Shown here one piece after another: positions 8,590 through 18,275 of a stretch of DNA of 53,185 nt. Numbering within the stretch: position 1 is the first letter of the stretch; each line of letters opens with the position of its first letter. The notes under the pieces were generated by a model. The model had not been told where the DNA came from. It ran no database searches and saw only the letters and a program-made list of their open reading frames with translations. The position numbers and the translations under genes are program-made. Origin of the DNA: an uncultured Parafilimonas sp. (GTDB lineage Bacteria > Bacteroidota > Bacteroidia > Chitinophagales > Chitinophagaceae); contig CAIRZB010000091.1 in the NCBI GenBank assembly GCA_903882935.1, positions 1 through 53,185 on the forward strand. Direction: 5' to 3'.

Positions 8590-10203
8590 CTATTGCACAA
8601 CCCCCGCATACTGCACCCCTGTTAGCCGGTACATATCGTGGTGGTAGGTAGTTAAATCTCCTTTATTAAATTTAGCGACATCGTTATAACCGCAGGCGCG
8701 AGCAATAACTTTTACCAAGTCGTTGGTGGCGGTGAAAAAGTTGAATAGCTGCTTGGCAGACTGCTCAATCACCAGCCTTTGCCGCAGGCCTTCTTTTTGT
8801 GTGGCAATACCCACGGGGCAGTTGTTTGATCCGCAGGCACGCATGCCCAAGCAACCAATGGCCTGGAGCGCCGCGTTTGATACTGCCACCGCATCCGCGC
8901 CAAGCATCATGGCCTTCGCAAAATCCTCGGCCACCCGCAGCCCGCCGGTTATTATTAACGTAACGTTTTTTGCACCCACCGCATCTAAATGCTTGCGTGC
9001 CCTAGCCAATGCGGGTATGGTGGGTACATTGATATTATCGCGTAAAACGGTTGGTGCCGACCCAGTGCCGCCCCCACGGCCATCCAGTATAATGTAATCG
9101 ACTCCCACTTGTATTGCAAAATCAATATCGGCCTCAATATGGCTGGCAGCCAATTTAAAGCCTATGGGTATGCCGCCCGTTTCTTCCCGCACCTTGTTGG
9201 CAAAATCGGCAAAGTCGCCCACGGTGTGCAGGTTGGTAAAGGTGGCAGGGGAAATGGCAGACTGCCCCTCCTTAAGGCCCCTTACCTCTGCAATTTCCCT
9301 GGATACTTTGTTGCCAGGCAAATGCCCGCCCGTGCCGGTTTTAGCCCCTTGCCCTCCTTTAAAATGGAACGCCTGCGCCTTCTTCACCTTATCCCAAGAA
9401 AAGCCGAACCCCGCCGAAGCGTATTCATAAAAATATTTACTGTTGCTGGCTTGCTCGGCGGCAAGCATGCCGCCCTCGCCGCTGGCAATACCCGTGCCCG
9501 CCATCTCTGCACCCATGGCCAAGGCGATTTTGGCTTCTTTTGACAATGCACCAAAGCTCATGTCCGATACGAAAATGGGCATACTCAACACCAACGGTCG
9601 CTTAGCCGCTGGGCCTATCGTTACTTGGGTGTTTACTTCGGCTTCATCCAGCAAAGGGCGGGTGGCCAATTGCGCGGGTAAAAACTGTAGGTCCTCCCAT
9701 TTAGGCAGCGTGTTGCGGTCTACCCCCATGGAGGCTGAGGGGCCATGCTTGCCATAATTCTTCAGCCCGTTTTTAGAAAGTTCTTGAATATAGCCGGTAA
9801 ATGGTTCCGTACTTTCGGGGTGGGTATCGGCATAGGCACCCAAGTACTCCTGCCGGTTAAACGGTTGGGGGTGCTGCAAAAGGTACTGGTTTATTTCAGC
9901 CTCATCCACGTAAATAAACCCGTCAATCACATCCGCGGCAAATTTGTGCAGCGATTCATCATTGTTGTACGCACTTACGCCGGTGTCGTACCTAAAATCC
10001 CAACCGTGTAAGCCGCAAATAAGGTTTTCGCCCACAATATGGCCGTCGCCCAATAAAGCGCCCCGGTGGCTGCAGCGGCCATACAGCACTGATACGTTGC
10101 TGCCGTATCTTATCACCACCAAATCGAGTCCGTTTACGAGTTGGTGAAGGGGTTGTTTTTCTTGCAAGGTTGTAAAATTGCAAAGCCTAATGGGGTTATT
10201 CAT
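8590..10203 (-). CDS. Rieske [2Fe-2S] domain fused to FMN-binding glutamate synthase domain
   Basis: A 537-aa fusion. Residues 1-105 form a Rieske ferredoxin domain with C44-S-H46-RG and C63-GL-H66-GWDF, the two Cys/two His set for a [2Fe-2S] cluster. The remainder resembles the FMN/[3Fe-4S] core of the glutamate synthase large subunit: MSFGALSKEAK, GGQGAKTGTGGHLPG, DGRGGGTGSAP, and a cluster motif with C451, C457 and C462 (CLGMRACGSNNCPVG). There is no class II amidotransferase domain, so it cannot use glutamine like full GltB. It probably passes electrons from the Rieske centre to FMN for an unknown amide or keto acid reaction. It is transcribed alone and converges on the MORN region. Domain assignment is firm; the reaction is unknown. 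Confidence 0.9.
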   Translation of the reverse strand: MNNPIRLCNFTTLQEKQPLHQLVNGLDLVVIRYGSNVSVLYGRCSHRGALLGDGHIVGENLICGLHGWDFRYDTGVSAYNNDESLHKFAADVIDGFIYVDEAEINQYLLQHPQPFNRQEYLGAYADTHPESTEPFTGYIQELSKNGLKNYGKHGPSASMGVDRNTLPKWEDLQFLPAQLATRPLLDEAEVNTQVTIGPAAKRPLVLSMPIFVSDMSFGALSKEAKIALAMGAEMAGTGIASGEGGMLAAEQASNSKYFYEYASAGFGFSWDKVKKAQAFHFKGGQGAKTGTGGHLPGNKVSREIAEVRGLKEGQSAISPATFTNLHTVGDFADFANKVREETGGIPIGFKLAASHIEADIDFAIQVGVDYIILDGRGGGTGSAPTVLRDNINVPTIPALARARKHLDAVGAKNVTLIITGGLRVAEDFAKAMMLGADAVAVSNAALQAIGCLGMRACGSNNCPVGIATQKEGLRQRLVIEQSAKQLFNFFTATNDLVKVIARACGYNDVAKFNKGDLTTYHHDMYRLTGVQYAGVVQ

Positions 10204-10631
10204 GCCAGTTTGTTTTAGAAGTGTTGTTTAGAACAGTTGCCTATTGTTGTTTTAGGCAGGCATTTTGGCCAGCCATTGGGTTAAGCTAATTGCCCGGCCA
10301 TACCAAGGCCGCTAAGTTTTTGCCTAAAGCTAGTTGATTTTTGTAAAAATGCATTAGCAAGCCGCCCACCCGGCTGTTATACGTGAGCAATTGAAAATCC
10401 TTTCAGCGTACTGTGTTTATTTTGCGCAATATTCTCTCAGCAAGCATTTAGAAGCTCACTCATATGTTGTGCCTCCCTTTTTACCATTAAAAACAGCCTA
10501 CCCAATGGTTTTGTATTTCTCCCTACAAGCGTGCACTTTCAAAGTAATACTATTTTCGACTAATTTCATCCCACCAAAATGTACAAGTAAAATGGTATTT
10601 CAGCAATCGACACGTGAAAAAGGATAAGATT
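10204..10631. other. Divergent intergenic region, no gene seen
   Basis: About 430 bp lie between the starts of the divergently transcribed Rieske/GltS fusion and Crp/Fnr genes. It must hold promoters for both. A weak -7-like TATTTTCG lies near 10552, but nothing is decisive. No convincing reading frame or strong hairpin was found. Confidence 0.4.
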
Positions 10632-11225
10632 ATGCACAAGGAGCCATTGATTAAATTTATTAAAGCGAATATTCCGCATATTTCAATTGATGAGGCAGCC
10701 GTGGTAAACATTGCCGAAAATTTTGAAGCGCTTAGTTTTGAGAAAGGAGAATATTTACTAAAACAGGGAAAAGTTAGCGGTTATTTCTATCTAGCCAAGG
10801 GGTACATGAGGGCCTATACTTACAGTGATGTGGGGGATGAGGTTACCACGTATTTTTACCCACAAAACAGGGTTATTTTTGAGGCTGCTTCATTTTTTCA
10901 GGGCGCAAAGTCCAATGAAAATATACAGGCAATTTCAGCCTGTGGCGGCTACTATACCACTTTTGAAAAGCTAAACGCCATGTTTCACAGTATACCCGAG
11001 TTTAGGGAGTTTGGCCGCGCCGTACTGGTGAAGGAATTTGTGGAATATAAACAGCGGACCCTGGCCATGATTAATAAATCGGCCGAGGAGCGGTATGCTG
11101 ACTTGATTCAAAACAGCCCCGACATCTTCCAATATGCACACCTAAGGCATATTGCCTCTTTTTTGGGTATTACCGACACCTCATTAAGCAGAATACGCAG
11201 GGGGTATTTTAAAAAACAGGGCTAA
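10632..11225 (+). CDS. Crp/Fnr-family transcriptional regulator
   Basis: A protein of about 197 aa with an N-terminal cyclic-nucleotide-binding-type beta roll (FEKGEYLLKQGKVSGYFYLAKG near residues 35-55) and a short C-terminal winged helix-turn-helix (IASFLGITDTSLSRIRR). Such regulators are common in Bacteroidota and many do not bind cAMP. I chose ATG 10632 over GTG 10614 because AAAAGGA lies just upstream. The methyltransferase gene follows 154 bp later on the same strand, so the regulator may control that cluster; this is an inference from position. Confidence 0.9.
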   Translation: MHKEPLIKFIKANIPHISIDEAAVVNIAENFEALSFEKGEYLLKQGKVSGYFYLAKGYMRAYTYSDVGDEVTTYFYPQNRVIFEAASFFQGAKSNENIQAISACGGYYTTFEKLNAMFHSIPEFREFGRAVLVKEFVEYKQRTLAMINKSAEERYADLIQNSPDIFQYAHLRHIASFLGITDTSLSRIRRGYFKKQG

Positions 11226-11379
11226 CCCTTGCTTTGGCCCATTTAAAAGCACCAATATTTCGCAAATCTGCCCCGATGGTTTATTTATTGCCATTTGGCA
11301 AGTTGGTTGTTGCCTAATGGCAAGGCCACGCCGACTGCAAAAATCTTTCTTTGCAACATAAATCAATAATTTATTTGCA

Positions 11380-12207
11380 ATGGAAAACAAGATTGACAAA
11401 AAGGAAGCAGCTTTAAACGACACAGCAAAAAATTTTTTTACCGGGTCTGTTCCCCAAAATTACGATACCTACATGGGGCCGTTGTTACTGAGGCCCTATG
11501 CATTGGATATTGTAAGCAGAATAAAGGCGGGTGGGCCAGTAAAGGTGTTGGAACTGGCCGCAGGTACCGGCCAGGTTACCCGTTACTTAGTTGAGGCACT
11601 GCCTGAAGCCACCATTATGGCCACCGATATTAGTGAGGACATGATGGCCGTGGGTAAACAAGCTATCCAATCGCCAAACCTTGTTTGGCAACACGTAAAC
11701 ATGGCTTCCATACCGTTTGAGGACGATTTGTTCGACTTGGTTATTTGCCAGTTTGGGTTAATGTTTGTGCCCGACAAACTGGCTGCTATGGGCCAAATTC
11801 GCAGGGTGCTTAAACCGGGCGGCCAGTTGTTGTTTAACACTTGGGGCCCCGTTGAAGAGAACCCGATTTGGCATATAAGCATGAAGCTATTTACCAAAAC
11901 CTTTGGCGAGGCATTGATGCCGCAAGCTGCTGGGCCTTTCGCCTTAACTGATACCGAGCAAGTATTGGCATTTTTGGCGGAAGCAAAATTTACGAACATT
12001 ACAGCCGAAATGGTGTACAAAACAACCCAAATTGAGCGGGCCGAAGTGGCTGCAACAGGCTTTGTAAAGACCATGCCCGCACTTAAGCAAAACCCCGGCC
12101 TCTACAACCAAACTTTACAAGCTTTACAACGCGAATTGGCTAAACAACTGGGCGAAGCCCCATTACGCAGCCAGTTACTGGCATTGGTGTTTGAAGCAAC
12201 AAAATAA
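11380..12207 (+). CDS. Class I SAM-dependent methyltransferase
   Basis: A 275-aa UbiE/methyltransferase-11-type protein. Motif I is VLELAAGTGQVTRYL (about residues 55-69), followed by ATDISEDMM (motif II acidic residue), DLVICQFGLMFVPD (motif IV region) and RRVLKPGGQLLFNTWG. The substrate cannot be read from sequence. The next coding sequence, a membrane protein with an internal stop, begins 6 bp after this stop, and an NmrA-type reductase follows, suggesting a short operon downstream of the Crp/Fnr regulator. Confidence 0.92.
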   Translation: MENKIDKKEAALNDTAKNFFTGSVPQNYDTYMGPLLLRPYALDIVSRIKAGGPVKVLELAAGTGQVTRYLVEALPEATIMATDISEDMMAVGKQAIQSPNLVWQHVNMASIPFEDDLFDLVICQFGLMFVPDKLAAMGQIRRVLKPGGQLLFNTWGPVEENPIWHISMKLFTKTFGEALMPQAAGPFALTDTEQVLAFLAEAKFTNITAEMVYKTTQIERAEVAATGFVKTMPALKQNPGLYNQTLQALQRELAKQLGEAPLRSQLLALVFEATK

Positions 12208-12213
12208 AAAGTT

Positions 12214-12606
12214 ATGGCTATTAAAAAATTATTGTTGTTTCAGGCAGTGCCCACTTTTGCCACCTTCATTGTAATTATAGCTGCGCCTGCGTTAATACCA
12301 CAATCGTTGGGTATAGCAATAACGCCCCAACAATACCTGCTGCCAAGGCTTATTGCTGCCAACAAATTGGCTATTGCATTTATGTCGTTCTAGGGCATGC
12401 AGCTAACACATGCAACGGCCTTGCGGTTGGTCTGCAAATTTTTTATTGTTTTTCATGCCGCAACAGGGTTGGTTTGTTTGTACAGCCTTTTGCAGGGGGC
12501 ATCCGCCAATATTATAGGCAACATTGCACTGCGCGTTGTGGCAGTATCGCTTTTCTACTACTATGGCCTTTACACAAAGCCGGCCAAGTATTTTAATCAT
12601 TCATAA
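12214..12606 (+). pseudogene. Small membrane protein interrupted by an in-frame TAG
   Basis: ATG 12214 opens a frame of 59 codons (MAIKKLLLFQAVPTFATFIV..), stopped by TAG at 12391-12393. The same frame continues directly for about 70 more codons (GMQLTHATALRLVCKFFIVF.. to PAKYFNHS) and ends at 12606. Joined, it would be about 130 aa with several hydrophobic helices. Both halves share the codon style and the spacing of a single gene between the methyltransferase and the reductase. Either a nonsense mutation or a base error explains it. I do not recognise the family. Confidence 0.75.
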
Positions 12607-12619
12607 AACTTACTATAAA

Positions 12620-13615
12620 ATGTCACCTAAAATTTTAATTACGGCTGCCACCGGAAAAACGGGGTACGAAGCCGCAGCCAACCTATTGAAGGAAGGATAC
12701 CATGTTAGGATACTCACGCGGGCTATAAGCCCCAAGGCTAAGGCTTTAGAGGACTTGGGCGCAGAAATTGCGTTGGGCGATATTACCAATTACGTACAGG
12801 TAAGTGCTGCGCTTAGCAATATTAGTACGGTTTACTATTGCTACCCTATAGCCAAAGGGATGCCAGAGGCGGTATCCTTATTTATCAAGGCTGCCACCGA
12901 AAACAGGGTTACGTCTGTTGTTTTTATGGGCCAGTGGCTGGCCGAATTTCCCAACCAGCAGAGCTTGCTTACGAACGACATAAAAAAATCGTACGAGTTG
13001 TTGAAGCAATCAAGCCTAAACGTTGTGTATTACAACCCTGGTTTTTTTGCCGAAAACATAGTGGCCTTAACCGAAAGCATCGTGCAGCTTGGTATAATGC
13101 CTACACCTTTTGGGGAGGGCAAATGCCCATGGATTTCGGCAGCCGACCAAGGGCGGGTGATTGCCGCATTGCTTAAAAATCCCAAGCCTTACTATGGCAA
13201 AAAAATACACCCTACGGGCCCAAGGAGTATTGACGCGAAAGAGATGGCGGCAATTTATTCAACCATAACGGGCGGTAGGGTTAAGCTAATGCCCGTGTCG
13301 GATGATATGTTTATGAAAGCCGTGCTGGCTGCGGCAAAAGAGTTTGGTTACGATGACTTTGTGGCCTTGCAGACTGTTTTTTATATGCAAGAGTTTAGAA
13401 AAAACCGTTTTGCCGAAGGCGGCCCTACCGATGTTGTTAAAACGCTTACCGGGCGGGAACCGGAGGACTTTGAACAAATTGCACGGGGTTTTATAAATAA
13501 TTCACCGTATGGCAAACCCAGTTTTTCAAAAAAACTGTCGGCATTGGCGGCGTTTATCAAACTCATGTTTGTTAAGCTGCCCAGCAAAAAAGCCCTCGAA
13601 GCACTAAATAAATAA
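12620..13615 (+). CDS. NmrA-like NAD(P)-binding protein (SDR superfamily)
   Basis: A 331-aa atypical short-chain dehydrogenase. The N-terminal Rossmann motif is ILITAATGKTGYEAA (residues 4-18), followed by GYHVRILTR, which ends the second strand and has an Arg suited to NADPH. The C-terminal half is of NmrA/YtfG type (GEGKCPWISAADQGRVIAALL; IHPTGPRSIDAKEMA). There is no classical YxxxK catalytic pair that I can place. It may reduce a quinone or sense the NADP state. I chose ATG 12620 because the in-frame upstream extension overlaps the preceding gene. A related but broken SDR gene follows 8 bp later. Confidence 0.88.
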   Translation: MSPKILITAATGKTGYEAAANLLKEGYHVRILTRAISPKAKALEDLGAEIALGDITNYVQVSAALSNISTVYYCYPIAKGMPEAVSLFIKAATENRVTSVVFMGQWLAEFPNQQSLLTNDIKKSYELLKQSSLNVVYYNPGFFAENIVALTESIVQLGIMPTPFGEGKCPWISAADQGRVIAALLKNPKPYYGKKIHPTGPRSIDAKEMAAIYSTITGGRVKLMPVSDDMFMKAVLAAAKEFGYDDFVALQTVFYMQEFRKNRFAEGGPTDVVKTLTGREPEDFEQIARGFINNSPYGKPSFSKKLSALAAFIKLMFVKLPSKKALEALNK

Positions 13616-13623
13616 TACTGGCA

Positions 13624-14609
13624 ATGAACAACCAACAATATCTGGTAATTGGTGCAACACGGCATGTGGGTTCAAAAATAACCATACTACTTGCCAACAG
13701 GGGATAAAATGTTACCGCCATAGTAAGGCTGGAAGGCGCCGTATTGAAAGACCCGCACAACGGAACCATCAAATACATTGTGGGCGACCTTGCTGATGAG
13801 GATTCTATTAAAAAAGCCCTAGCTGGTATGGATGTGGTAATTAATACCGCCAATGGCCTGATACCGCTAAAAAGGGGTGACAGCGTAACTGGTGTAAACA
13901 ACGGGGCGGTAAGGTTGGTGGCCATTTGCGAAAATGCGGGGGTAAAACATTTTGTCCTGTCATCCACACCTACGTACAAACATGATAAAGACGTGCCTGA
14001 ACTACTGGGGAAACGAATGATTGAAAAGCGGTTGGCAATATCCACCATGCAGTCAATCATTATCCGTAACCCAGCATTTATGGATGTTTTTATGGTAATG
14101 TGCGGTTTTGCGCAGGCTGCGGATAAATCTCTGTATGCAACCACCAAAAGGGACTTTGGGTTTACGAAAATGTACATGAATGTGGTGGGTAGTTTTGTAG
14201 TTAAACGAGGATGGATGTTAGCCCCTGGTGGTGCAAACCATGGCACCCAACAAATTCAACCAGGGATGTTGCGGAAATGATGGTAGGAGGTGCCTTATAC
14301 GAAGGCCAAGAAAACCTTCTGTTGGAAGCCGGTGGGCCAGAATGGCTTACCTGGCGGGAGATTGCCAACATAATTGCGGAAAAAACGGGGCGTAAAAGCA
14401 TTAAAGTGATACCGATACCCGCATGGTTTGCAAGGGTTAACCGCATGGTGGTAAAACCATTTTCCGGCTCGGCGGCAAACATTTTTGCGATAGGGGCTTT
14501 TGTGGCAGATTACCAGCCAAGGTGGGAGTCAAAAGGGGTGGTGGAAAAGTTTAACCTACCAAAACAGCTGACAGTACCTGACTATTTAGACCTAAATCGG
14601 CAAACCTAA
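13624..14609 (+). pseudogene. SDR/NAD(P)H-binding protein gene with a stop and a frameshift
   Basis: The frame from ATG 13624 reads MNNQQYLVIGATRHVGSKIT (a Rossmann GATxxxG motif), hits TAA at 13705, and continues in the same frame (NVTAIVRLEGAVLKD.., VGDLADEDSIKKALAGMDVV) to 14280. The last third, starting about DVAEMMVGGALYEGQENLLL and ending at 14609, is in another frame. A one-base change somewhere in 14215-14265 is therefore needed. TAA stands where a Tyr or similar residue would be expected (LLANRG-x-NVTAIVR). The gene is either inactive or carries assembly errors. Confidence 0.8.
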
Positions 14610-14964
14610 CTAAGCTAAAGTGCCGGATGCGGCATGAAGTTTTTTTAGTTGGTTACCGCCTGCCCGAAAAAACTTTTGGGTAAGCGATTTGCGTTGCAAC
14701 TATTACCGGTAAGATGCCTCTTTGCCGGTAGCGATTTTTTTATATACATTGCAGCCGATTTTTTGCCGGTGCCGATGCAATTTGCATGTAAATGCCGGCA
14801 CAAGGTTCTTATGGTGTTTTTGTACCCAGTGGCGTTTTGTAAAACTGCCTAAACTGCCTTGGCTTGGGGTAGTGCCCTTTAAAAGGCCTTCATCAAGCCT
14901 AAGTGGCCGCAGTAAAATGGGAACTCAAACTTCCAGCAAGCACCTCGGATAAACCAAGCATTCC
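14610..14964. other. Intergenic spacer, no gene supported
   Basis: About 355 bp between the broken SDR gene and the surface-protein gene. Two overlapping plus-strand frames of 67 and 76 codons exist, but their composition is unlike the flanking genes. I see no motif, strong hairpin or clear promoter. Confidence 0.4.
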
Positions 14965-17229
14965 ATGTACCCGCATTGTAATAAACGTTGTTTCCATTTG
15001 CTGCCTGTTGTTGCAATAGCCATTTTGGCGTGTTGTGTATCCTTTCAAGGCTATGCCCAAACCACCGATTTTGTTACTTCTTGGAAGACGAGCAACACAA
15101 GTACTGGTTCATCCTCAACCAAACAAATTAGAATACCCATAAATGCCGGGTTTACCTACAAATACAACGTAAACTGGGGCGATGGAAACACTAGCAGCAA
15201 TCTTACGGTAGCCACTACCCACAGTTATACTACTGCAGGCACATACACTGTGCGCATTTCTGGCACTTTCCCGGCCATTTATTTTAACAACGCCGGCGAC
15301 AAGTTAAAACTGCTTACGGTGCAGCAATGGGGCACCGCGATGGCTTGGCAAAGCTTTGCCAATGCTTTTTATGGGTGTGCAAATTTAAATGTAAATGCGG
15401 CCGATGCCCCGGTGCTAGGGGGTGTTACGCTAATGGCGTTGATGTTTGATGGTTGTAGTTCGCTTACCGGCACCAGTGCCTTTAACAGCTGGAACACCGG
15501 CACCATTACCGACATGAGCGACATGTTTAACGGGGCTAAGCTGTTTAACCAAAACATAGCAAGCTGGAATACCGCCGCCGTAAAAGACATGGGCGACATG
15601 TTTTATGGCGCCACAGTATTTAACCAAGATATCAGTGGTTGGAACACCGGAGCCGTTACCAATATGGCAGGTATGTTTTACCAAGCCAAGGCATTTAACC
15701 AAAATATTGGCAGTTGGAACACTGCAGCTGTAACCAGCATGAACAGTACATTTTCGTTTGCTACGGCGTTTAACCAAAACATTGGCAGTTGGAACACCGC
15801 TGCCGTAAAAGACATGAGTTTTATGTTTGACAGCGCTATTGCATTTAACCAAAATATAGGGGGCTGGAACACCACCGCCGTAACAAATATGAGCGGCATT
15901 TTTTACAATGCTACCGTGTTTAACCAAAATATCGGTAGCTGGAATACCGCTGCGGTAACCAATATGAGTTTCATGTTTTCGTTGGCACCCGCATTTAACC
16001 AAGACATCGGCGGTTGGAACACTGCCGCTGTTACCAACATGAGTTTTATGTTTGACAGTGCCGCATCGTTTAACCAAAACATCGGCAGTTGGAACACAGG
16101 TGCAGTAACCGACATGAGCTTTATGTTTCCACTGGCTTATGCCTTTAACCAAAGCCTGGCCGGGTTAAATATTAGCAAGGTTACCACCATGGCAGACATG
16201 CTGGATTACTGTGGCTTATCAGTAACCAATTACGACAATACCATCATCGGCTGGCAGGCCGGGGTACACAAAAATAGCGTAACCCTCGGTGCCCCCGGTT
16301 TGTATTACTGCAACAGTGCCGTGCAGCATGCCGCGCTTATTGCCACCAGCGGTTGGGCTATTACCGACGAGGGGCAGGTAAGCCCCCCCACACCCAGTAT
16401 TTCACTTACCTGCGGCAGCGGGGGAGGGCCTGAGGGCAACCAAGCCTACGGACGGCTGTACGAAGGCTCAGGCCAGGCAACCAGTTGGCTTTGGACCACC
16501 ACCAGCGGCGGCAGGTTTTATACCAGTGCCAGCCTTAGCGTAAACTCAGACAGTACATTGTCTCATATACAGGCACCTTTTGTTAACTTAAGGGGCAGTT
16601 ACACTGTAAACATAATAGCTGCCAATGGTTGTGGTAATAGTGCCACTTACACCATTACTAGTGGCAGTTGCAGCCCGGTATTGTCTACCAAAATGCTTGG
16701 GTTTGCTGCCGCATTGCAATCGGGCGGCGTTTTGCTCAGCTGGCAGGCCGCAGCCAGTAACGGCACTGGCCATTTTATAGTGCAGCGTAGCAACAATGCT
16801 GCCGATTGGCAGCAAATTGGCCAAGTTGCCCAACATAGCGGCACTGCTGGCTTTAGCACCTACCGCTTTGTGGATGCGCTGCCTGCCCCCGGCACCAATT
16901 ATTACCGCATACAAGCGGTTAGCAACAACGAGCCACCAGAAAATACACTTGTAAAGCAGGTTGAAGTACCCTTTAATGCCACCGTAAAATTATACCCAAA
17001 CCCAACCCATGCCTTGTTGCTGCTTGAGTTTAACAGCGCCGCCGCAGGCCAAGCCAAAATATGCATAACCAATGTTGCGGGCAAACCTATGTACACTGCC
17101 AGCCAGGCTGTTTGCAGGGGCTTTAACCGTGTGCGCTTGGCACAGGCGCAAACACTATCCCAGGGGCTTTACATTATCAACCTAACGTTTACTACTGGCA
17201 GCGTTAACGCCAAGTTTTTGAAGTTGTAA
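14965..17229 (+). CDS. BspA-like (DUF285) repeat surface protein with PKD-like and T9SS sorting domains
   Basis: A 754-aa secreted protein. A signal peptide (LLPVVAIAILACCVSFQGYA) is followed by a PKD-like segment (VNWGDGN..THSYTTAGTYTVRISG, about residues 72-108). Nine 25-residue BspA/DUF285 units of the form FNQNIGSWNTAAVTNMSFMF follow (about 194-418). A second Ig/PKD-like region and a fibronectin-like stretch lie at about 475-660. It ends with a type A T9SS sorting domain (VKLYPNPTHALLLLEFNS.. to the end). T9SS would export it through the outer membrane and anchor or release it. DUF285 proteins are linked to adhesion, but the ligand is unknown. Confidence 0.93.
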   Translation: MYPHCNKRCFHLLPVVAIAILACCVSFQGYAQTTDFVTSWKTSNTSTGSSSTKQIRIPINAGFTYKYNVNWGDGNTSSNLTVATTHSYTTAGTYTVRISGTFPAIYFNNAGDKLKLLTVQQWGTAMAWQSFANAFYGCANLNVNAADAPVLGGVTLMALMFDGCSSLTGTSAFNSWNTGTITDMSDMFNGAKLFNQNIASWNTAAVKDMGDMFYGATVFNQDISGWNTGAVTNMAGMFYQAKAFNQNIGSWNTAAVTSMNSTFSFATAFNQNIGSWNTAAVKDMSFMFDSAIAFNQNIGGWNTTAVTNMSGIFYNATVFNQNIGSWNTAAVTNMSFMFSLAPAFNQDIGGWNTAAVTNMSFMFDSAASFNQNIGSWNTGAVTDMSFMFPLAYAFNQSLAGLNISKVTTMADMLDYCGLSVTNYDNTIIGWQAGVHKNSVTLGAPGLYYCNSAVQHAALIATSGWAITDEGQVSPPTPSISLTCGSGGGPEGNQAYGRLYEGSGQATSWLWTTTSGGRFYTSASLSVNSDSTLSHIQAPFVNLRGSYTVNIIAANGCGNSATYTITSGSCSPVLSTKMLGFAAALQSGGVLLSWQAAASNGTGHFIVQRSNNAADWQQIGQVAQHSGTAGFSTYRFVDALPAPGTNYYRIQAVSNNEPPENTLVKQVEVPFNATVKLYPNPTHALLLLEFNSAAAGQAKICITNVAGKPMYTASQAVCRGFNRVRLAQAQTLSQGLYIINLTFTTGSVNAKFLKL
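15544..16218 (+). repeat. Nine in-frame 75-bp tandem repeats within the surface protein
   Basis: Each unit starts TTTAACCAA and is exactly 75 bp (25 codons) without indels, from 15544 to 16218. The most uniform part is FNQ(N/D)I(G/A/S)(S/G)WNT(A/G/T)AV; the ninth unit (FNQSLAGLNISKV) is the most diverged. Exact periodicity makes unit gain or loss by recombination plausible. Confidence 0.9.
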
Positions 17230-17784
17230 TAAAGGCCGGGTAGCGTAGCCACACAATTTGTGCAGTTGTTTTCAAAAATCCGCGGCCAAGGCGGCTGGCT
17301 TTATCAAAATTATTTTTGCATCTGGGTTAGCCTATCAGTCAATGTGCAGCAACTGGCCTCGTGGTAAAATAGCACGCGCCTTTTGCTCCACCGGTACACA
17401 TCCGGCATCCACCCAAAGCTTTCCTTTCTACTTCTCGTGCATTGGGTAGGCACTAAACAAGTAAACCTTATTCGTTTTTGCCATTGTAGTCCAAATTAGC
17501 GAAAGGCTAAATTGGTTGAATAATACCAAGCAGATGTATGGCCATCTGTTGTAAAGTTGGGTATGGCCGGTATCGGTAGGCCGGTTGCCGCTGTAAGCCA
17601 ATTTGATTACCCCCACCGCGATACTCAAAGTCTCCAAAAACAACTTTATCTGTGTTGCCTACTACAGGCTGTGGCGTTTCAACTACAGCAAGTATGCAAT
17701 TACCTTGATAATGCACGCCTGTGTGGGTAGATACCTTTGTGTTGTCAAAGTAAATAATCAATCAACAATCTAAAATCAATTTAT
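17230..17784. other. Spacer with no convincing gene
   Basis: About 555 bp between the surface protein and a small exported protein. A minus-strand frame at 17507-17761 (84 codons, from MIIYFDNTKVST) has a fairly natural composition, but lacks a recognisable domain, signal or neighbour. It could be a relic. Nothing else stands out. Confidence 0.35.
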
Positions 17785-18228
17785 ATGAAAACCAAACTTC
17801 TGTTATTCGCCTTACTGCTCGGGATGAGCGGTATTGTTTACGGCCAAGGTTATTTAGGCATTGGCACCGGCACCAGCAAACACGCATGGACCATGAACTT
17901 AGAAACCGGGTTTCGCAACAAATACAGCCTGGTTGAGTTTGAAGTAAAGGCTGCCCCAATAAGCCGCAGTGTTAACGAACCCGGGGTGTTTTGTTTTAAA
18001 GCAGGCTACCCAATTGCTTTTAGAAACACCGACATACTGTTGATACCAATGGCCGAATATGCTTACATGTTGTACAGCCAAGATGAATTTAAAACCGCCA
18101 CCTACCAAAACGCCTGGAAAATGGGTGCTGGCATAAGGTTGCAGGCCAACCACCTGTTTGTGCAGGCAGATTATATAGGCACACCCTATTTGCAGGTTGG
18201 TATAATAGCCGAATTTAAAAGACGCTAA
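17785..18228 (+). CDS. Small exported protein, probable outer-membrane beta-barrel
   Basis: A 147-aa protein with signal peptide (MKTKLLLFALLLGMSGIVYG). The mature part alternates aromatic and small residues as in small beta barrels (LGIGTGTSKHAWTMNLETGF, AEYAYMLY, LFVQADYIGTPYLQVGIIAEF) and ends in a strand. I do not recognise a named family. It lies 47 bp upstream of another exported protein gene on the same strand, so the two may share a transcript. Confidence 0.7.
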   Translation: MKTKLLLFALLLGMSGIVYGQGYLGIGTGTSKHAWTMNLETGFRNKYSLVEFEVKAAPISRSVNEPGVFCFKAGYPIAFRNTDILLIPMAEYAYMLYSQDEFKTATYQNAWKMGAGIRLQANHLFVQADYIGTPYLQVGIIAEFKRR

Positions 18229-18275
18229 TAGCGGCAGACTAAAAAACAATGTTTAAAACCACTAAAACTAATTTT

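Noticed and set aside
8590-10203. A normal glutamate synthase large subunit
   Set aside because: No amidotransferase domain and a Rieske domain instead at the N-terminus; no small subunit gene nearby.
17507-17761. An 84-codon minus-strand frame as a gene
   Set aside because: Plausible composition but no start context, domain or partner; kept only as a note in the spacer entry.
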